DNA from: Agaricus subrufescens
Taxonomy: Eukaryota; Basidiomycota; Agaricomycetes; Agaricales; Agaricaceae
DNA length: 64,000 nt
Assembly (NCBI GenBank): GCA_029945375.1
Contig: CM057057.1
Span: forward strand, 806,001 to 870,000
Reading direction: 5' to 3'
The position numbers and the translations under genes are program-made. Positions 1 to 11,998 of this stretch are shown in pieces; the stretch's first letter is position 1; each line of letters begins with the position of its first letter. Under the pieces are notes generated by a model. The model saw only the letters and a program-made list of their open reading frames with translations. It did not search any database and was not told where the DNA came from.

Positions 1-1074
1 GACATATCACTCAGGCACCTGGCCTCACTGTCGACCCGAATTTCTCTGCCTACTCTGGACGAAGGCATAGATGGTCTCAGCAATATTACTTCTACCTTGG
101 CTCGCTTCAAACCAGGCACTTTCTGGTTCTCTCTTATGCCATTCGAATATGTTATCCTCCCAGTTATGATATCGTCGGGAGATGACACTTGGACTCCTGG
201 ATATCAGTCCTCCTGTGCCTCCTGAGCCCTCTACCTGCTTTGGAAGACAGCGGACTCGTGTTCCTTCCTGCTGCGCTTTATGACTCAGTGGTGAAGTAGG
301 GGTGAAGCCTGATGAAATGGGGATGGGATGGGAATGGGCCGGAACGTTTCGGAGCACCTCGCCGACGATGGGACGGGACGAGGTTGTCAGTGACACGATG
401 CGCACCACTCTGGTCGTCGTTTCCGATGTTCTCCGGCTGCTTGGGCCTGTCGACTGGACGAAGAATAGCGATATTGTGTCGCAGCGGTAGAGCCCGTGAC
501 AACTGTGACAGAGTGACCTTGCCCTCAGCTTGAACCAACCATGCAATCTGGGCGACCCACAGACCCTCCGTTTGTCGATGAACATGCCATATCGATAACA
601 CGCCTTGTGACAGTCTCCACCTCCAAATTCAAATGGTCACCCTCCGCTCGACATCCAAGACCGTTGCGTACGCTGCATACTTAGTACTTCTCATCCGCGG
701 CATTGCAAGATGGACACCAGTACGCGAACAGCACTCTGTAGTAATCCATTCGTACTGCCTTTCCACTACTATCCGCGCCAGACTTGTAGGACTTGGCCTT
801 CTGATCACTGACCCCGATGCCAATCAGGGTCCACCAGTGAAATCGGCCGTATTCGTTATATGATTAGGGGGCTACTGATACACTACCATCCCATGGGCAG
901 AATATATTCGTGGTGCTACTGGAGTAAAATATAAAATATGTTACAGAACTTGTTAAGAGTGTGATTAGGGAACTACCCCTGATAGACGTGTGCTGACATA
1001 AGCGGGTATTCTGTTGGCAGTGCACTGCGCAACAGAGCCGGACTCCTTTCCATCCTTTCCACATCTCCACCACC
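1..1074. other. AKR1 upstream region, related to the downstream array
   Basis: No gene is convincingly supported here. A minus-strand open frame at 25-585 (186 codons) exists but shows no domain. Read on the minus strand, the sequence matches blocks near 40.0-40.5 kb and 61.8-62.4 kb, including the GGTCAC/TGTCAC/TGTCAC cluster and a block around 90-130 resembling 40.44-40.48 kb. The stretch is therefore an inverted relative of the array spacers. Positions ~1025-1074 are the AKR1 leader. A divergent minus-strand gene starting near 590 is possible but unproven. Confidence 0.45.
340..520 (-). repeat. TGTCAC block, inverted copy beside AKR1
   Basis: Read on the minus strand, this copy has GGTCAC, then TGTCAC, then a second TGTCAC three bases later (five bases in the other copies). 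It continues through a conserved CATCGGAAACGACGA stretch to GTGCTCCGAA. Five plus-strand relatives start near 18918, 28544, 40001, 49632 and 61842. This is the only copy outside the NACHT array. Confidence 0.6.
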
Positions 1075-3727
1075 ATGGACGACCCGACTGCCATTGTCAA
1101 GCAAAAGACTGAGCCAGCCTCCTCCTCAGTCGTCACCGAATCCGCCGTCGCAACGAACTTGACCTTCTCTCACCCGCAGCAGGCCAACTCCGATCCCGAG
1201 GTCAGCTTCTATTATCGAGATGGCCGTGTGCAACTGACATTCAATGTATTCCAGGTCAATATATTTCTCGCGGCGCAGCGTGGAGATGTAAACCTACTAC
1301 GGGAGCTCATCGAGTCTGGGCGAGCCAAAGCCACCGATCGAGACGAGCAGAACATCACACCTCTTCACTGGGCGGCCATCAACGCACACCTGGCCGCATG
1401 TCGGTACTTGCTCGAGCAAGGCGCCGAGGTGGATGCGATGGGCGGAGACCTCGTTGCTACTCCCATGCAATGGGCCGCTCGAAACGGCTACCTCTACATC
1501 ATTCACCTCTTAATTGCTCACAACGCCGACCCAACCATTACTGACTCCCAAGGTTACAACGCTCTCCACCTCGTAACACATTCGTCATCTATCATGCCAT
1601 TGCTCTACCTATTGCACCAACCTATCAACGTGGACTCGAGGGACGCCCAGGGACATACGTCACTGATGTGGGCTGCCTATCAGGGTGATGCGCTCTCGGT
1701 TGATCTGTTATTGCGGCATGGGGCCAACCCGAATCTGAAAGATGATGTTGGTTTGACGCCCTTGCACTGGGCTGTAGTACGGGGAAATAGGGTTTGTATC
1801 CGGCGATTAATTGAGAAGGGTGCGGACATTATGGCTAAGGACGGGGAGGATCGAACACCGAGAGACATGGCGATTGAATTGAAGAGTTTGGGAGCTTGGA
1901 AACGTGCGCTGGAGGAAGGTGGCATGAACGAATACGGGATTAAGAGGAGCAAGCCGTTCAGTGAGGTGCGTATCGTTGCCGTGGCTCGATGGTCGGCCCA
2001 CTTATAGTATCACAGCGCAACACCAAGATTGCAATCTTCCTCCTGCCAACGCTATTCTTCTTCCTCATGTTCAAGACCACGTCAATTCTGCCATGGTACA
2101 CAGGAATCTTTCTTGCATTAGCAGAATTCTTCGCGATGCATCATGTGGGTTTTCCGAATCATGTCCGCTCTCCTTGTTGACCGTGTTATCAGATTGTCAC
2201 TCGCGTGCTTCTGAACAAGCCATCATATACCGAAAGTGTGAGCCAATCACCATATTTTGCCGGCATCATCCTCGGCTCTATTATTTGGGTCACATTCTGC
2301 TGGATAACCCGCCTTGTCAATCGTATGTCCATTTCATTCTCAGCCCCGCTTGCACTTACATCAACACCGAAACAGAAACTGAAGACCACGCTATCGCTAA
2401 CTTAACCTTTGCTCTCGCTGTTGGAATTTGTACATACAATTTCTTCCGTTCAATTACACTTGACCCCGGAATGGCCCCGAAACCTAGTAGTGACGAGGAG
2501 CTCAAATCGGTATGTCAGAGCTTTGTATGGGTAACGGAGAAGTACTGACGTGTTCGATAGATTATTGAGGATCTCGCTTCGGAGGGACGACTCAATGGAC
2601 AAACTTTTTGTATTCAATGTATGGCCAAGAAGCCTCTTCGTTCGAAGCATTGTCGTGTATGTGACAAGTGTATAGCTCGAAGTGACCAGTAAGTCCCTCC
2701 GGCAAATAAATTGATCAAGTTCTAAACACGCACCTAGTCATTGTCCTTGGGTATGGAATTGCGGTGAGTAATGACTTGGTAGACTTACTTGCATTAGTCC
2801 TGACGCATCTCCAGTTGGAGCAAACAACCATCGGCAGTTCGTCCTATTTGTCCTCTCACTCGTCTTGGGCATCGTGATGTTCGACTACCTTACCTTTGGC
2901 TGTACGCACCTCAATCATTCGCACTCACCAAAAATAAATGTTAATCTCATTCCTCCGCAGATTTCTCAAGTATACCGATCTCAGCAGACCCTTCTCAAAT
3001 CTCACCATCCTGCATTCTCCCTTCGGATCTCTGTTACCTACTCTCCCAAGATACTTTCCTCGTCTCAGTCGCTTCCTGGTCAACTCTTCAACTCACATGG
3101 ACAATTGTTCTGCTCGCATCACAGTTATGGCAAATCGCACGTCAAATGACCACACTCGAAGTATCCAATCTCGGACGATATGGGTATATGGGTGGACGTG
3201 GTGGTGCTAGCTATGCTGGACAAATGGGTCAGCGCCATCGTCATGGCGGTAGTCCCATAGCAGGATTAGATACAGAAGATACCGCCCTAGTCGGAGACGC
3301 TTCTTCCTCTTCTTCCTCATCTGGAGGACACCATCACGTCCATCATCACCGATCCTGCGCCGGCTGTGGTTCCGGTTTCCTCATGAACCTTCTCGGGTTT
3401 GATAGATTCACAAAAGGGAAGGCTGTAGATGGGCTCGCGCGTTCTGGAAAAGCTTCGAATCCGTTTGATTTGGGGATGGTTGGGAATTGTAAAGATTTTT
3501 GGACAAAAGGGAGGGAGTTGGGTGTGGAATATGAGACGTTGTATGATGTTCCTTTGGAAGGGTTCCGTGAGGCGAAGAGGAGACGGTCGGAGAGAGATGA
3601 TGATGGTGATACCAGTAGTATGGGTGGAGATGGAAGGAAGAAGAACGCGAGGAAGGGTCTGTTTATGGGATTGGGGATTGGGGGTAGTACGAGGAGAGGT
3701 GGTTATGAACCTATTAACCAAGTTTAA
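1075..3727 (+). CDS. AKR1: Akr1-type ankyrin-repeat DHHC palmitoyltransferase
   Basis: Protein S-acyltransferase, a Golgi/endosomal multipass enzyme of the yeast Akr1 type that palmitoylates peripheral membrane proteins. Exons by splice consensus: 1075-1960, 2008-2144, 2193-2322, 2376-2509, 2561-2688, 2738-2763, 2815-2901, 2961-3727. They join in frame to 764 codons, matching the usual Akr1 length. Residues ~60-290 form about six ankyrin repeats ([18 protein letters not shown]). About four membrane segments follow, then the Cys-rich domain ([16 protein letters not shown]) and the catalytic DHHC, whose first His codon is split by an intron and whose Cys is residue ~474. Two more membrane segments, a TTLE motif (~573) and NPFDLG (~676) follow, all typical of DHHC enzymes. 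A Ser/His-rich loop lies at ~620-640. The start is the first ATG, just after CCACCACC. Part of the 5' end is copied at 39.4-39.7 and 61.3-61.6 kb. Confidence 0.95.
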
Positions 3728-4148
3728 AAAACCAAAAAAAAAAGAAAACAGATGACACTGTTTGTAAATGCACTTTTCTTATATATTTTGAAAAAGCAAA
3801 ACTGTTATAGTTTCAGTTTATTTGTTTGTATGCCGTGACTTTTCTTCATGATGTACTTTTTGCTCTGACTAGCCTGTCAACTGTTGGACATTGTTTCGTG
3901 TAACGTCGTACTAATATAATGGGTATGCTCCTTTAGTTGTAACATCGAAGGGAATCGGGCTTCGCCTAGTCGCAATAGGCGATGGGAGATCGTGCCTCCC
4001 TGGTAGGATGCCCAATTAAAAATCTAATTCTTCAGAAACGCGTCACACAAAAATGCAAAGCAACGAAGCCAACGATAAATCAGCATATTAACAAAGGTAC
4101 AAAGGAAAAAGAAACACGATCTACATCCACGCTATCCACATCTCTCTT
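3728..4148. other. Convergent 3' intergenic region
   Basis: AT-rich spacer between the tail-to-tail AKR1 and EF1B-gamma genes. It should hold both 3' UTRs and polyadenylation signals, for example the TATATATTTTG and TATAATGGG stretches. No coding signal was seen. Confidence 0.6.
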
Positions 4149-5694
4149 TTACTTGAACTGCAAAATCCCGCGTCAGTCTCTAGCCGGCAACAGGAATGGA
4201 TATCCCGAAAGAAAAAAAACAACTCACGTTCTTGCCATCAGCCCACTTCTTACCGCCAATCTCCAGGTCCCAAGCCAAAGCAGCCTCAAAGAACTGCTTG
4301 TCCTCCTCTTTCGACAGGTCCAACTTCTTGTATTCATAACTCTCCCAATCCGGAGCGACATTGACAACAGCTTGAGCGTCTTGACCACGAAGGATCAAAG
4401 TACCAGAGATGACGCTGTTGTTGTTCTCCCCGAGAACACCGACGGAACCAAAGAGGTACTTCCGGGAAGCTTCGAGACGGTTGAAGTAACCGGTGATTTG
4501 GTTAGATGACATGAAGGTTAGTGTGAGTTCTTCGTTGTATTTGAAGTCGACCCGCCAGACGGAGAAACCGGCCGCATCGAAGCTGAAAAGAGATTACAAT
4601 CAACATAAACGGATTGAGCGAAAAAAAAGGTTTACTTTTTGTAGAACCACTCAATGGCACCATCGGCTCCGCGAGTGTCTTTGTTAGAATAAGCTCGCTT
4701 CCAATCTTCGAGATTGAAGGTCGACTTTGGCAGGTCATCAAGAGGGTTCTTGACCTTGGGCTCCGCAGGAACAGAGGGTTCGTCTTCTTCCTCAGCTTCC
4801 TCCTTCTTAGGCTTCTTCTCTGCCTTGGGAGGCGCGGGAGCTTTTTCTTTCTTCTCCTTGGCGGGAGGAGTGTATTGAATAGCCTTTTCGATGTATTTAA
4901 CCTGGCCAAAGATGCTCTTCAACTTTGGCTGGTTGACGATGGTGTCCAAGTGACGCATGAGGTTGGGGTACTTGGCCCTACGAGAGGCATCGACGGTTTG
5001 AGATACAGCTTTGGCCAACATAGAGGCTACGCTGATATCGGCGAGGGTGATGCGTTCACCGACGAAGAAGGTACGGGTAGCGATGTGGGACTCTAGAACA
5101 GCGAGACAGCGCTCGATACGCTGGAGGTAATCGAGTTCCGTCTAGATAAACTTGAGTAAACAGTCTTGTTTGATTTAAATTTTTAAGGTGAAACGCACCG
5201 GCTTGTGGTAGGGAACCATGCCGCGGACGAGGAAACTGATAAAGGTATCGTAGGTATCGACTTCGGTCTCGACAAGGTGCATCCATTGATCTATGAGAGC
5301 GGCCTCTTCAGGTGTTCCACCAAGAAGATTAGCGTTAGGCTGGAGGCCGGCAACTAGATATTCCAGAGATGTAAGCGATATCGATAAGACGGGATAGCGC
5401 CAAACTTACTATAACGAGCGATGGCATTCCCCTCGAAGAGCCTGAAGCCATTTGTACTTGTGAAAGCCGGGATCTTTCCGAGAGGGAAGTTGGAGAGAAA
5501 CTCGGGCGTGGTGTTCGTCACACCAAACTCGAAAGGAAGGAGTTCGACTTCCTGGCCGGTGAGAGCCAAGACAGATCGAATCTGATTGCAAAATGCATGA
5601 TAGGCGAATAAAAACGCTGATAAACTGTGAACGCGCGTACCATTTTGCCCTTGGACTGAACATCAACGGTGTAGAGACTGCCGATGGGGGCCAT
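4149..5694 (-). CDS. CAM1: Translation elongation factor 1B gamma subunit
   Basis: Gamma subunit of the eEF1B complex, the guanine-nucleotide exchange assembly that recharges eEF1A in the cytosol. Minus-strand exons 5641-5694, 5410-5581, 5199-5353, 4636-5141, 4228-4582 and 4149-4157 join in frame to 416 codons, the normal family length. The last exon encodes only FK and the stop. The start MAPIGSLYTV is typical. Residues 1-80 are a GST-N thioredoxin fold (LPFEFGV, GKIPAF, FEGNAIARY). GST-C follows (ITLADISVASML), then a Lys/Glu/Pro-rich linker at ~215-255. The conserved EF1G domain ends the protein (NLEDWKRAYSN, EWFYKNFDAAGFSVWRVDF, FNRLEASRKYLFGSVGV, WADGKN). Single copy here and expected to be strongly expressed. 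The fold and C-terminal domain leave little doubt. Confidence 0.95.
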
Positions 5695-6533
5695 TTTTGG
5701 GGATTTTGAGAGGAAGGAGGAGAGAGGAGGATGGGATTCGGACTTTTTATCTCTGATGCGGATTAGATCTTTTTTTTTCGAGTCACGTTTTCCATTCAGG
5801 GTAGGCTTATTGATCAATATCAATTTTCATTCCTGGTCGGAAGATACAGCAAATGCGTATGCTAACTGCTAAGTTAAGCGTACAATACGGCTACCATTGG
5901 ACCTAGGGAAACTCGGTTAGTGCCACGTCAAAAAACAGAGTCACAGAGGAAAGGGAGTCAGATGAATCAAGTCTCGACATAAAATTAAGACAGGGATAAC
6001 TGAAAACAATATTCTCTTCATTCAAAAAAGTGCGGAAAGAGACTCACTTTTTCGGATGTCGTCGTTCAGCGACTGTCGCGGGCGGCGGAGAGGACGAGAA
6101 GCAAACGTGCTGGCAGCCAAACACGTTTATGTTTGGCTATTTAGGGCCGGCATTACGTACATCAGGGTCGCTGGCGGTGGAAGATAAGTCGGACGAGTAA
6201 ACTTGTGCGGGCAGTGATGTCCCAAGTCTCAATCCAGGCAACAGACATTCCAGATAAAAGGGGGATCACAACCAGTAGTTTCCGTTGCGGGGCGCACCAC
6301 GGAGACCGTCCCTGAGAAGTCGTATGCCAAGTTTTGAACGCATATACGCTGTAAACTCTATCATCCCGAGCAAGTCCATTCAAAGCGTATCCAAAATACA
6401 TAACAGCAATAAAACATTATTTAAATAGCAAAGTTCGAGGAACGTCCGAGTGCATTGGGGTATCGCAAGGCCGGCAGATGAGAGAAGGTGGTCCATCTAC
6501 GGTTCAGTAAGAGTCCTACCCAATGGTCTACAT
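5695..6533. other. Intergenic, EF1B-gamma promoter side
   Basis: This stretch contains the 5' flank of EF1B-gamma, including a TC/AG-rich tract at ~5700-5780, and the 3' flank of the next minus-strand gene. Short minus-strand open frames at 6162-6401 and 6421-6537 have no recognisable domain. The latter could be a second exon of the neighbouring gene. Confidence 0.4.
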
Positions 6534-6950
6534 TCAGCTGAGCGGTTCAAAGAAGACAACACACAAAGCACGTACTGAACTTCCAGTCCATCCCGCCCAC
6601 TTCTCATTCTCCTTCTGCTTAACCCTCTTCTCCTGTTGATTGACAATAGCCCAAAATATCTCCGACCGCATGGCAAACGCGAAGTAAAAAGCCACAATGA
6701 CAAAGATAATCAGCGCAGCACGAGCATAGGGTGATGGTTTCGGTTGACGAAATCGTGGGTCGGAATCATACGCCGGGAGATGTCTAACGGTACCCCTTTC
6801 AGAGGCATCATCGTTGTCAAAGAGAGTGACGGTGGATGTGGAGGGTGAAGAAAGGGGGGTTTCGGGTGAATAACTCCTGCGAGCCTTGAGTTGGATATCT
6901 GACGAGGGTCTTGGAGACGAGGATAGCAATTGGTATCTGGTTGTTGACAT
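6534..6950 (-). CDS. Small single-pass membrane protein, unrecognised
   Basis: I do not recognise this protein. The 138-codon frame begins MSTTRYQLLSSSPRPSS. Residues 1-75 are rich in Ser, Pro, Thr and charged residues and probably cytosolic. Residues ~78-98 form one clear hydrophobic segment (AALIIFVIVAFYFAFAM), followed by a charged helical stretch (NQQEKRVKQKENEKW). Composition and the ATG context suggest a real gene. The C-terminus is uncertain: a GTACG donor after TGSS could remove 6538-6575 and join a frame ending near 6421, but that 38 nt intron would be unusually short. Adjacent EF1B-gamma is on the same strand and gives no functional clue. Confidence 0.55.
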   Translation of the reverse strand: MSTTRYQLLSSSPRPSSDIQLKARRSYSPETPLSSPSTSTVTLFDNDDASERGTVRHLPAYDSDPRFRQPKPSPYARAALIIFVIVAFYFAFAMRSEIFWAIVNQQEKRVKQKENEKWAGWTGSSVRALCVVFFEPLS

Positions 6951-7181
6951 GGCGGAGGAAGGTAAGGTTTAAGTTTAGGAATCAGAAATGTTTTATGGTG
7001 CGTGTCAATCATGCGCTTTCCCACGGTCAGTCTATTGATAGCTTTGCGATGATCGTCTTCGACAACTGCGTCCACTCATTCTTGCATCCTTTTAACTTCC
7101 CAGACACACCAGTTGCATTTTAATATTTTGTCTATCGGTGGTCGTACAATGTCATGTAACACCCTACAGTCAACCAACATT

Positions 7182-8062
7182 CTACGAATCACTACCTAAA
7201 TCATAATGATGGTTTAGCCATAATTTTCTAACAATCACCTCCAGATCAAAAATCTCCAGCTGATCAGGTCTGGTACTCGCCACTAGGATCCACATAAGGG
7301 CGATCAATAAACCGACCGTCGCACTTGAAGCAATGAAAAACGGTTTACTTCCCACTAAAGCCATCTTCTGACCCTCTATCACTCCAGCGGCGTTGACTAT
7401 TGCAAAAGAGGTAGTCATTGGGACTGGTGTTATCAGGTTTATAGCCACTGAGATAGACTGTAGCTAAATAAGTCAGTATCTTGTTCATATTTATCGCATC
7501 TAATGAGAGGGGCTTAAAAGGATGTTCCCCGTCCTCATTTAAGGATTGGGGTAAGAAAAGTTGATGTGAAACGCCTGTGATAAATCCTGCAGGCCCTACT
7601 TTGGTTGCATCTGAACTCGTAGTCGCAGTGACTAGTCGAGAAGAGGACATTTGCTACTCCAATCGGGATGATCTTCAGATAAAATAGTAGCTTCGAGCGA
7701 CGATGTCGTGGCGTTTATAGTGGCAGGTAAAACTTCGAGTTGTGGGTCACATATTAAAACGGATGCCAACAACGGGATACATCCTCGAAAATTGCGACCC
7801 AAAAACGTCGGATTCTAGGTAGTGTTGTAAGGAACAGGCGAGGAAGGAACATCTTCTGGACTTAAAGAGGGGAATGATGTCGTAGAATTTTCACCGACAA
7901 AAAGGAAGGATATACCAACGCAAAGCAGTCTAAGAAAAAATGTGAGGGTACAGAACTTCGAGACTCCCAGCACAAATGGGGTTGAAATTCGGACTGCAAT
8001 GTCCATTCAACGAGACCGGTGGTGACTCGCCTTCCTAGACTATCATTCAGAGCAGAAGTCAA
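7182..8062 (-). pseudogene. Truncated pseudogene of the multipass membrane family (copy D)
   Basis: Only the second-exon part of the family seen at 8204-9937 is present. Recognisable pieces are LFVGENSTTSFPSLS (family LFVGRNG), KMALVGSKPFF, the terminal membrane segment with STRPDQLEIFDLE, and a tail. They lie in different frames, with a frameshift near 7350-7450 and others further upstream. The first exon with three membrane segments is missing, since intact copy A begins its 3' end only 140 bp upstream. It is a dead duplicate at the end of the tandem family. Confidence 0.75.
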
Positions 8063-8203
8063 CCAGAAATAGTTGAGAAATTTCGTATGGAAATAAATTA
8101 CAATTGGCTACCCGCCCTCCCTCTTTTCCCAAGTAGTAGACATGCTAACAACAGTCATATACATTGCTCGATCTGAATTCCTCCTGTAATCAAAACTGCC
8201 AGC

Positions 8204-9937
8204 CTACTGTAATTTTTTAAAAATAGCCTCTAATTCGAAAGTCTCTAACTGATCAGGGCTGATAATCGCCACAAGAATACCAATAATGGCAAGAATCAAG
8301 CAGACGAGTACGCTTGAAACAATTAAAAACGGTTTACTCCCGACCAAAGCCAATTTCTGCACCCTCACCGACGTGGTGGTATTAACCTTTGCAAAAGATG
8401 ACAACGTAGGATTGTTTGGGTTTGGCTTGAATCCATTGAGGTAAGCTTTCGCCGAGGAGCCCAATGCGGTGTTCATGTTTTGATTGATTTTGTCTAGCGA
8501 GAGAGGCTTCAATGGATGTGACCCGCTCCAATCAAACGTAAGATTCGGTAAGAATAGTTGATGTGAGAACGCTGACGAATGAACCCTCTCGGCTCCATAT
8601 GAGCGCTGTGCAGTGGCTTCTAGAAGACTTGTCGAAAAAATGGTGTTGGCTACTTCATTTGGAATGTTATGGACAGCGGGGGTACCAGGCAAAATAGTCG
8701 TGTCGAGAAAGGCCGCCGTGGCGTTTACGGTGGCTGGCAAAACCTCGGGTTGTGGGTCGCACATTAGAACAGACACCGAAATTGGGTTACAGTCCCGAGG
8801 TGTACCGCCTAAATGGGTCGGGTTCCTGGTAGTGTTGCAAGGCAGGTTCAATGAGGGTATGTCTGCTAGGTTTAGATAGGACGGTGTGGTTCCATTCCTA
8901 CCAACAAAAAGCATGGCATTGAGAGGGGTGGACTTGTTGAACATTGCCCAGAGGGGAAATATCACTGGATATTCATCCTGTGAATCACTGGCGCCGAATA
9001 ATGATAACTAAAAAGGCTTACAAGGGTCGGAGAGCACAGGCCAATTTGGTAGCGTGCCTGCAGTAAAATAGGGTGGCCACTTCTTACCCGCCACTACCCA
9101 GGTGTCTTCTTTGATATACGGTATCTTCCATGAACAACTGAAGTCGTAACGGATAACATCGCTTTGATATTCTATGCTCATATTTCTCGACAAGAAATCT
9201 GATGACGGCCAGGGAGACAGAATATTTGGTTGTCTGGCCTTGAACCCTACAGTTGAGGAATTTTGAACCACTTCGAGCTGTAGGATTGCGTTGGCAAGCT
9301 GACTTGCGGGTGTTTCGACTCTCCCATCTCCAGGTAATCCGACAGTGAGGTTGGCAATCGGAGCAGTACCTGGAGAATTATAGGGTATGAGGTCGGCGTC
9401 AATCGAACTGGGGCCCAGTTGATTCAAGAAGAGGAGTAGGATGAGCGCCAGCAAACTGAGACGAAAGTGATGCGAAGCGCGTTTTAACAGGAAATACTTG
9501 ATTTGATCCATGGGTCCCGTTGTCAAACGAGAGACTCTATCATACTCCTGAAGAGTGAGGCACCGTGAACGGTCGTATTGCTTTGCCCATTCTGCACTGA
9601 ATATGGTCCCCAAGATATCCTTCGCCACGAATATGGCCAGAATATGCCACAGGATAGCAATCGTTGTTACAGCACCCTTGACTTCGGTTTTCGTGTACGA
9701 TACGTTTAGGATGATGGGTTTGTGTAGTGCTGCGGAAGCGAGGGCAATGAAGCTGAATTCGAGTATGGCGAAGATGGTGATATTGATGAGGAATGAGTGA
9801 CGGGCAATGGTTCGGGGACTTGATCTGCGGGATTGCATATATGTCTCCTTTGTGCCGCCGCCGTGGATATCGTCGGATGACATCAAGGAAGCCGGTAACG
9901 AGGAATAAGTCTTTCGCAACGAAGTGGAAGGAGGCAT
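8204..9937 (-). CDS. Multipass membrane protein of a tandem fungal family (copy A)
   Basis: Function unknown; I do not recognise a named domain. Exons 9022-9937 and 8204-8964 join in frame to 558 codons, with the intron (GTAAGC...CCAG) at the same place as in copy C. The N-terminus is Ser-rich and probably cytosolic. Membrane segments lie near residues 50-70, 85-105 and 160-180. The conserved block EVKGAVTTIAILWH plus KDIL and FSAEW spans the second. A long segment with many NxS/T sites and family-wide Cys motifs (FSCSWK, MCDPQPEVLPA) follows and is probably lumenal or extracellular. A fourth membrane segment near the C-terminus is followed by SPDQLETFELEAI. The layout suggests a surface protein with a glycosylated ectodomain; a receptor-like role would be inference only. 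Confidence 0.8.
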
Positions 9938-9976
9938 GCTTCAAGCAACATTTGAGCCTAGCTATCAGATACCGAA

Positions 9977-9984
9977 TATATATA
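9977..9984 (-). promoter_or_regulatory. TATA-like element of copy A
   Basis: TATATATA sits about 40 bp upstream of the copy A start. Copies B and C have a TATA run at nearly the same distance, which supports a shared core promoter. Confidence 0.5.
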
Positions 9985-10704
9985 CATAGCACACGGTACG
10001 AAAGTACAGTATGACGCACGACGCCCCACACATTAAATTTATCGTTTGTGGATAATGCAAAAGATTGGCCGTGATCGCAGCGGAGGAGGGAATCCACCTT
10101 GTCCGACGGAAGAATGAACATTGCAAATATAGCGTTATTCCTCCAACGATCACATAACCGTGAAGCTGATATGTATCCGCAAAGTATCTGTAAAACAGCA
10201 ATTTTACCAGTGCAAAGAAAAGCAGAAAATTCTGGAGAAAATTTCAATACACAGATATCGCCATCCATAAATCGATTGTTGATTCGTTAGACATCTATAA
10301 GCGGACTAATTCCTTGTTAGAGTGAAAGGATCGTTGATGATCTGGCAGTAGTTCTACTCACTTGGCCCGAGGTTCTTCCGTAGTAAAAGGATCATGGAAG
10401 GTTTCCGACGCCACACTCCTTGATCCCTGACGTAGCCACTAGCCTCATTCTGAAGCTGCCGTGAATCAAACAAGTGATGCCCACCAACTCACTCAGTCCG
10501 CTTCGGCCGTGGAGTAACACCGAAAGGCGTTACCCACTATACTCATGGCAGCACCTGCCTGCTTTGCTTCCTGATGCTCACATTCGCTACGAGCTCTATT
10601 CATTCTTCCTCCCATAGATGATCTGAAGTTTCAAATGAAGTATGTTTTTCACTAGGACCTACGGATTCTGCAATTTCGTCACTGAGAATGATCGCATCCA
10701 ACTT
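9985..10704. other. Intergenic, nothing supported
   Basis: The 5' flank of copy A followed by sequence without a long frame, repeat or RNA gene that I can support. Confidence 0.4.
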
Positions 10705-11164
10705 TTATACGCCATCCAGAGCTACGCCATCCAAATCACCCTTAGCACCTACAGCATTCGCAAACTTCTCTAAACCTAGCGGCGAGATCCTCATATCGAC
10801 CCAATGAAGGTGAATCAATTCTAAAGGGAGTCCATGAAGGTATGTAGCAAGATAAGATGTCAAAATGTAGAACTTTTTTGGTCTGATCTTAGCTGAAATA
10901 TAGGTTGCCCCAGTGAAATATGTGACCAAAAGAAATGGCTATGTTTGAAGAACGCAATGCAATACGCAACATACGATCCATGGCCAGACCTTGTGCAAAA
11001 GGTGCGAAGTTAATCCATTGAAGGTAGTTGAATAGGGGAAACAAAGCTAGAAGGATAAGCTCCCTACACATCGGTTTTAGCTCGTAATTTCGCGGGAAGA
11101 ATCCATAGCGATCGGAAGCGATCAAGCAGGCCTGGGTCAACAGCACAGTGCTTGCTACTTTCAC
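10705..11164 (-). CDS. Possible two-exon gene fragment, unrecognised
   Basis: Two minus-strand frames can be joined by removing a GTATG...TTTCAG intron of ~85 nt (about 10892-10977). The product runs ...YELKPMCRELILLALF... into KKFYILTSYLATYLHG and ends DLDGVALDGV. The joined frame reads smoothly and has a membrane-like middle part, which argues for coding origin. No ATG begins the upstream exon; an acceptor near 11210 suggests earlier exons that I could not find, so it may be the 3' part of a decayed gene. It lies between membrane-family copies A and B but is not related to them. Function unknown. Confidence 0.35.
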
Positions 11165-11998
11165 AGTCTTGGAAGGTTGGGGGCGCTCGTAAGCGTTGAC
11201 TTTGGCTGTATTACATGCCTGAGCGTCATAATGCTATGGTACGGGCTGGTTGTTGTCGCCATGTATATAATCACTATGAGGATATCTTTTTCGTAGCATT
11301 GGATTGTAGAGATGAGGTAGAGACGAGGTGAGAACTGAAAGGGCTCGAACGTTTGCCAGCACGGCTTACAGACCCAGCCGGGTGGAGATCAGCGGCAACG
11401 ACGGCAAATGGCCCGGTCTGCATTCTCCGCACCAGGCCTCCCCGCTTTGTAATGCCCGGCTGATGCCCGGTGGTGTCCAGTTGTCGGCATCTCTAAACAT
11501 CCGTCGTCTATCCGAGTTGACAGGGCCTGTATTAAGAGGGCAAGGCTTGGCTACCCCAAGGGAATGCGCAAACTAATTTAAGATATCCACAGGAGACAAG
11601 CAGGATGGGGAGGGTTATTGCGCCACTGCACAGTGGACGGAATAGTGAAGCTAGGCCTGAGGTGGAACTCATTGGGAGCGAAAACAAGGAGAAACAATAC
11701 CCATTAAAACGGGTATGAAAGTCAACGACCAGGGAGCCGGACCTGAGATCGTGGGAATCGAGAAGATGACGAGCTGAGCATGATCTGATGAAGACTCGTT
11801 GAAGACTCGTTTCGTTGTGAAAGACAACAAGTGGCCGGGGAAGAGTTCGAGCACAGGGGTACTCGGAGATTAAGAGTGTGCTTCGGAAGTAGAGGGACAG
11901 GCGACTGAACAGCATGTCACCAGCTACTCAGACACAATTTATCTAATGATAACTTTCTAAACACCTTATTACACACACAAGAGGTCACAATTTTCCAA
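11165..11998. other. Intergenic, nothing supported
   Basis: Minus-strand open frame 11532-11915 shows no domain or coding signature. A GC-richer patch lies near 11340-11520. No repeat copy elsewhere in the window was recognised. Confidence 0.35.

Noticed and set aside
11532..11915. 127-codon minus-strand frame.
   Set aside because: No homologous copy, domain, intron signals or supported start; composition looks like random translation.
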